Source: an uncultured Porphyromonadaceae bacterium
GTDB taxonomy: Bacteria; Bacteroidota; Bacteroidia; Bacteroidales; Muribaculaceae
Assembly (NCBI GenBank): GCA_900554265.1
Contig: USGZ01000050.1
Span: forward strand, 1-8,693
DNA: 8,693 bases
Reading direction: 5' to 3'
This document shows positions 5,657-8,693 of this stretch, one piece after another (position 1 is the first letter of the stretch; every line of letters starts with the position of its first letter). Under the pieces are notes generated by a model. That model ran no database searches and was not told the origin of the DNA. It worked only from the letters and a program-made list of their open reading frames with translations. The position numbers and the translations under genes were made by a program.

Positions 5657-6957
5657 ACGAGCGTTGCGGAAATTGTCTCGCCGTCGGGCAGGAGGCTGTC
5701 GAGGCGCACGCGGGCAATGGTATTGTCCATGGCTGCAGGGGCTTTGACGCAGACCCTGAGGTAATTGTCGGTAAATCCTCCGAGGGGCTGGCCCTGTCGG
5801 GAGTGCTCGAGGAGCACCGGTCGCTTCGTGCCGAGGAAACGCGAGGCGAACGCGGCGTGCTTTGCGGCGCTGAGTTCGCCCATAATCTGGGCTCGACGGT
5901 GTTTTTCGGCCTGGTCCACAATGCCTTCGAGCTGGAGTGCGCGTGTGCCGGGACGTTCGGAATACGGGAATACGTGGAGGTGGGAGATGTCCAGGCCATT
6001 AATGAACGCGCGCGAAGCATCGAATTCCTCCGGCGACTCTCCGCGGGCGCCGACTATGAGGTCCACGCCGATGAATGCGTCCGGAAGGGTGCGGCGGATG
6101 CGGTCGACTTTCGCGGCGAAAAGAGCGGTGTCGTAGCGGCGTCCCATGAGTCTGAGCACCTTGTCCGAGCCTGACTGCAGGGGAATATGGAAATGGGGCA
6201 TGAAGGCGCGTGAGCCGCCGACGAAGTCTATCAGCTCCTCGGTAAGAAGGTTGGGCTCGATGGAACTGATGCGGTAGCGTTCGATTCCGCTGACTTTGTC
6301 CAGCTCGCGGCAGAGGTCGATGAGACGGTCGCTGCGTCCGGCGCCGAAATCGCCGATGTTGACGCCTGTAATGACTATCTCCTTTCCTCCCGCTGCGGCG
6401 GCTTCTTCGGCCTGGCGCACGATGTCGGCGATGCTGCCGGAGCGCGAGCGGCCGCGGGCCCTGGGGATGGTGCAGTAGGAGCACCAGTAGTCGCAACCGT
6501 CCTGAACCTTGAGGAAGAAGCGGGTACGGTCGCCGCGGGAGCAGGAGGGCATGAACGAGCGCAGGTCCCGGGCGGCGGGTACTTCGCAGCGGGCCTTGCG
6601 TGTGGCGAGCCATTCCGCGGCCATGCGGGCGAGCTCGAGCTTGTCGTTGACGCCGGCCACGATGGCCACGCCGGGCAGCAGGCTTACTTCGGCGGGCTTG
6701 AGCTGGGCGTAGCAGCCGGTTACTATTATAGCTGCCTGGGGATAGCGGCGGTTGAAATTGCGGATTGCCGAGCGGCACTTGCGGTCGGCCTCGGCTGTGA
6801 CGCTACAGGAGTTGACGACCACGAAATCCGGTGTCTCCCCCTCTGCTACGGCGCCTATGCCGTTTTCGGCGAATACGCGCGCTACGGTGGCCGTCTCGGC
6901 GAAGTTCAGCTTGCAGCCGAAAGTATGGAAAAGGGCAGTATGCGCGGGAGTGGTCAT
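5653..6957 (-). CDS. mtaB: tRNA (N6-L-threonylcarbamoyladenosine(37)-C2)-methylthiotransferase MtaB
   Basis: A 434-residue radical-SAM methylthiotransferase that converts t6A37 to ms2t6A37 in tRNAs reading ANN codons. The N-terminal domain binds one Fe-S cluster through Cys15 (HTFGCKLN), Cys51 (VVNSCSVT) and Cys82 (VTGCYAQ). The radical SAM cluster motif is CDYWCSYC (Cys155, Cys159, Cys162). [17 protein letters not shown] and [21 protein letters not shown] are conserved MtaB/MiaB core motifs. The last ~60 residues ([12 protein letters not shown] onward) resemble the TRAM-like RNA-binding end. HTFGCKLN and the overall length favour MtaB over MiaB or RimO. Both ends overlap their neighbours as ATGA (6954-6957 and 5653-5656), so it is built into the envelope operon although its job is in the cytoplasm on tRNA. 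Confidence 0.95.
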   Translation of the reverse strand: MTTPAHTALFHTFGCKLNFAETATVARVFAENGIGAVAEGETPDFVVVNSCSVTAEADRKCRSAIRNFNRRYPQAAIIVTGCYAQLKPAEVSLLPGVAIVAGVNDKLELARMAAEWLATRKARCEVPAARDLRSFMPSCSRGDRTRFFLKVQDGCDYWCSYCTIPRARGRSRSGSIADIVRQAEEAAAAGGKEIVITGVNIGDFGAGRSDRLIDLCRELDKVSGIERYRISSIEPNLLTEELIDFVGGSRAFMPHFHIPLQSGSDKVLRLMGRRYDTALFAAKVDRIRRTLPDAFIGVDLIVGARGESPEEFDASRAFINGLDISHLHVFPYSERPGTRALQLEGIVDQAEKHRRAQIMGELSAAKHAAFASRFLGTKRPVLLEHSRQGQPLGGFTDNYLRVCVKAPAAMDNTIARVRLDSLLPDGETISATLV

Positions 6958-8078
6958 ATCTTGAAGCTGTTTATAATTGCTGAGATTTCAGCGGCGTCGG
7001 CCTCGGTGGTACATTCGGAAACCGGCAGGCTCAGGACTGTATCGGCTATGCGGTCCGTTACGGGGAGCGCGATGTCGGCGTATCGGCTGTAGCATGGTTG
7101 ACGGTGAGGAGGTACGGCGTAATGGATGTCGGTGCCTACTCCGTTGTATTCGAGATACTTGCGTAAGTCGTCGCGGCGATTGCACCGGATTACGTACTGG
7201 TGCCATACACAGCGGTCGGGATTCTCTCGTAGTGGTTTGGCTATCCGCGGATTGTCGATATGCGAATCATATATGGCCGCAATAGCGCGCCTGCGGTCGC
7301 CTATCTTTTCCAGATGTGGCAGCTTTACCCTAAGTATCGCAGCCTGAATAGGGTCCAGTCGGCAGTTGAAGCCTTCGTATATATTATGGTAACGCGAATC
7401 GGACCCATAATTTGCCAGGGCACGCACCGCGCGGGCGAGGCGTTCGTCGTCGGTGGTCACAGCGCCGGCATCGCCCAGCGCTCCGATATTCTTGGTCGGG
7501 TAAAAACTGAACGCGGCGGCATTTCCCAGGGAGCCGGTAGTATAAGTTCCCTTATGCGAGGGATATTCGGAAGTAGCGCCGATGGCCTGGGCATTGTCTT
7601 CTATAACCAGCAGTCCGTGATGTGCGGCAAATTCGGCCATCTGCCGGTCGTAGGCCGCGCGGCCGTAGAGATGCACTGTAAGTATAGCCTTGACCTTGTC
7701 GGTCAGGTATTCTTCGAGCCGCGAAGTGTCGATATTGAGCGTCTCGGGGTCGGGCTCGGCGAAAACAGGCACGAGATTGTTGTCCGTAACTGCCAGTACC
7801 GAAGCTATGTAAGTGTTGGCAGGGACGATAATGGCGTCGCCGGGCTTGAGCGTGCCCAGTTCTATATATGCTCTGAAAATCAGTCTGAGGGCATCGAGAC
7901 CGTTGCTCACACCCACAGCGAAGGCTGTTCCTGCCGACGCTGCAAGTTCTTGCTCGAACATCTCTACTTCGGCGCCTCCGACGTATCTGCCCGAGCGGAC
8001 TACCCTGAGTGCGGCTTCCTCGAGCTGCTCCCGGTATGCGGCGTTTATCAGTCCAAGGTCCAGAAAAGGATACTTCAT
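6954..8078 (-). CDS. DegT/DnrJ/EryC1/StrS aminotransferase, FdtB/QdtB-like sugar 3-transaminase
   Basis: A 374-residue PLP-dependent sugar aminotransferase with fold-type I motifs. SNGLDALRL (58-66) is the phosphate-binding region, and VPANTYIAS (85-93) follows. [11 protein letters not shown] (158-168) carries Asp161 and Gln164, which contact the PLP ring. [16 protein letters not shown] (192-207) carries Lys196, the Schiff-base lysine. [13 protein letters not shown] is the usual C-terminal substrate block. It directly follows an FdtA/QdtA-type 3,4-ketoisomerase, which supplies a dTDP-3-keto-6-deoxyhexose, so the likely product is dTDP-3-amino-3,6-dideoxy-galactose or -glucose. The two cannot be told apart by eye. 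It overlaps the isomerase stop as ATGA (8075-8078). An N-acetyltransferase that would normally complete dTDP-Fuc3NAc or Qui3NAc is not in this window. Confidence 0.9.
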   Translation of the reverse strand: MKYPFLDLGLINAAYREQLEEAALRVVRSGRYVGGAEVEMFEQELAASAGTAFAVGVSNGLDALRLIFRAYIELGTLKPGDAIIVPANTYIASVLAVTDNNLVPVFAEPDPETLNIDTSRLEEYLTDKVKAILTVHLYGRAAYDRQMAEFAAHHGLLVIEDNAQAIGATSEYPSHKGTYTTGSLGNAAAFSFYPTKNIGALGDAGAVTTDDERLARAVRALANYGSDSRYHNIYEGFNCRLDPIQAAILRVKLPHLEKIGDRRRAIAAIYDSHIDNPRIAKPLRENPDRCVWHQYVIRCNRRDDLRKYLEYNGVGTDIHYAVPPHRQPCYSRYADIALPVTDRIADTVLSLPVSECTTEADAAEISAIINSFKI

Positions 8079-8512
8079 TTGCTGAGTTTCAGAAATGTCT
8101 CGAAATCACGTACATAGTCGTCTTCGGTATAAGGCATGGACGTGAGGACCATGCAAACGCTGCCCGACGAGAAGTTATCGAGCGTGCGCCAGTAGCCCGG
8201 CGGCACGAAAAGGCCCTGATAGGGGCGGTTGAGGGTATAGGTTGTCTCGCTATGCCCGTCGTGGAGATTGACGTTGAAACTGCCGCTTACGGCAATCAGG
8301 AGTTCGCGGCCTTCGTGATGCGAGTGCGAGCCGCGAAATTCACCAGCCGGTACGTCGTAAATCCAGTATACCCGCTCGACTTTGAAGGGGAGGTAGCCGT
8401 CGCCGTTCTGGACGAAGGTGAGGTTGCCTCTGGGGTCGCGGATGCGCGGGAGCTCGATCAGACGGGCTATGTCATGAGCCGCTTTCGGCGAGTTTTGCGA
8501 GGTATTGTCCAT
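8075..8512 (-). CDS. Sugar 3,4-ketoisomerase, FdtA/QdtA family cupin
   Basis: A 145-residue single-domain cupin that moves the keto group of dTDP-4-keto-6-deoxyglucose to C3. The family layout is clear: [15 protein letters not shown] (21-35), [33 protein letters not shown] (46-78) with the paired active-site histidines His63 and His65, [23 protein letters not shown], then [14 protein letters not shown] near the end. FdtA gives the galacto product and QdtA the gluco product. The distinction depends on a few residues and I do not assign it. The ATG at 8512 overlaps the end of rmlA by 41 nt. The resulting ~15-residue N-terminal tail is longer than I expect for the family, but no later in-frame ATG precedes the conserved LPRIRD block. 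Confidence 0.9.
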   Translation of the reverse strand: MDNTSQNSPKAAHDIARLIELPRIRDPRGNLTFVQNGDGYLPFKVERVYWIYDVPAGEFRGSHSHHEGRELLIAVSGSFNVNLHDGHSETTYTLNRPYQGLFVPPGYWRTLDNFSSGSVCMVLTSMPYTEDDYVRDFETFLKLSK

Positions 8513-8693
8513 AGTGTGTGGATTTTAAGGGTTCGGCGAGTTCGGCGAGCCTGGCGGCGTCGATGAAGCCGCGGCGGTAGGCGATCTCCTCGATACAAGC
8601 GATGAAGTAGCCCTGGCGGCTCTGGACGGCCTCCACGTACTCGGCCGCCTTGAGCAGGCCCTGGGGCGTGCCGGTGTCAAGCCAGGCCATGCC
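8472..8693 (-). CDS. rmlA: Glucose-1-phosphate thymidylyltransferase RmlA, 3' end only
   Basis: Only the last 73 residues are in the window; the gene continues past the right edge. The fragment begins GMAWLDTGTPQGLLKAAEYV, the conserved WLDTGT block near the C-terminus of RmlA (RfbA). It continues with QGYFIACIEEIAYRRGFI and ends with [18 protein letters not shown], the usual end of this ~290-residue enzyme. RmlA joins dTTP and glucose-1-phosphate to make dTDP-glucose, the precursor of the dTDP-keto sugar used by the isomerase and aminotransferase encoded just downstream. The in-frame ATG at 8690 is internal, not a start. The stop is TGA at 8472-8474, inside the isomerase gene. Confidence 0.93.
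   Translation of the reverse strand, partial: GMAWLDTGTPQGLLKAAEYVEAVQSRQGYFIACIEEIAYRRGFIDAARLAELAEPLKSTHYGQYLAKLAESGS

Noticed and set aside
4805..5764. A 319-codon plus-strand open frame antisense to the acyltransferase gene
   Set aside because: It is a shadow of a gene with clear HX4E and WLWTHKRWK motifs on the minus strand, and it has no recognisable domain.
5999..6778. A 259-codon minus-strand frame within mtaB
   Set aside because: It is an Arg/Pro/His-rich alternate frame of mtaB, typical of GC-rich DNA read out of frame.

Overview
The window looks like chromosomal DNA from a member of the Bacteroidota, probably a GC-rich Bacteroidales species such as an Alistipes/Rikenellaceae relative. 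The phylum call rests on four things: a TTTG-N19-TAnnTTTG promoter, A-rich translation starts without Shine-Dalgarno sequences, a TonB of the Bacteroidota type (NKDFGAY motif before its membrane helix), and two unusually long ExbD proteins. The genus is a guess. All ten genes are on the minus strand, so transcription runs from right to left.

Right-hand operon (8693 down to 3750): the 3' end of rmlA (dTDP-glucose synthesis), an FdtA/QdtA-type sugar 3,4-ketoisomerase, a DegT-family PLP aminotransferase, mtaB (tRNA ms2t6A methylthiotransferase), a LpxL/HtrB-like acyltransferase and a family 2 glycosyltransferase. Every junction overlaps: 41 nt, then three ATGA junctions of 4 nt, then 40 or 61 nt depending on the glycosyltransferase start. 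The genes are therefore very probably co-transcribed and translationally coupled. The first three point to a dTDP-3-amino-3,6-dideoxyhexose. The acyltransferase and glycosyltransferase are plausible cell-envelope partners. MtaB is a translation enzyme and is the outlier.

Intergenic region (3428-3749): about 320 bp, AT-rich at the promoter and upstream of it. It holds a clear Bacteroidota promoter pointing left. A perfect 12-bp palindrome fills most of the spacer between the two promoter boxes. There is also an 11-bp-period repeat at the promoter, a hairpin at the predicted 5' end of the transcript, and a leader of about 190 nt with a second, GC-rich hairpin.

Left-hand operon (3424 down to 95): exbB, exbD, exbD and tonB, ending in a strong intrinsic terminator at 40-66. 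It encodes an inner-membrane proton channel and the energy transducer that powers TonB-dependent outer-membrane transport. The notable variations are a four-helix ExbB, two different ExbDs of nearly double length, and a TonB whose periplasmic linker is acidic rather than Pro/Lys-rich.

I found no mobile element, CRISPR array, tRNA or rRNA. Nothing here amounts to an undescribed system. The most interesting parts are the regulatory architecture upstream of exbB and the enlarged ExbD pair.
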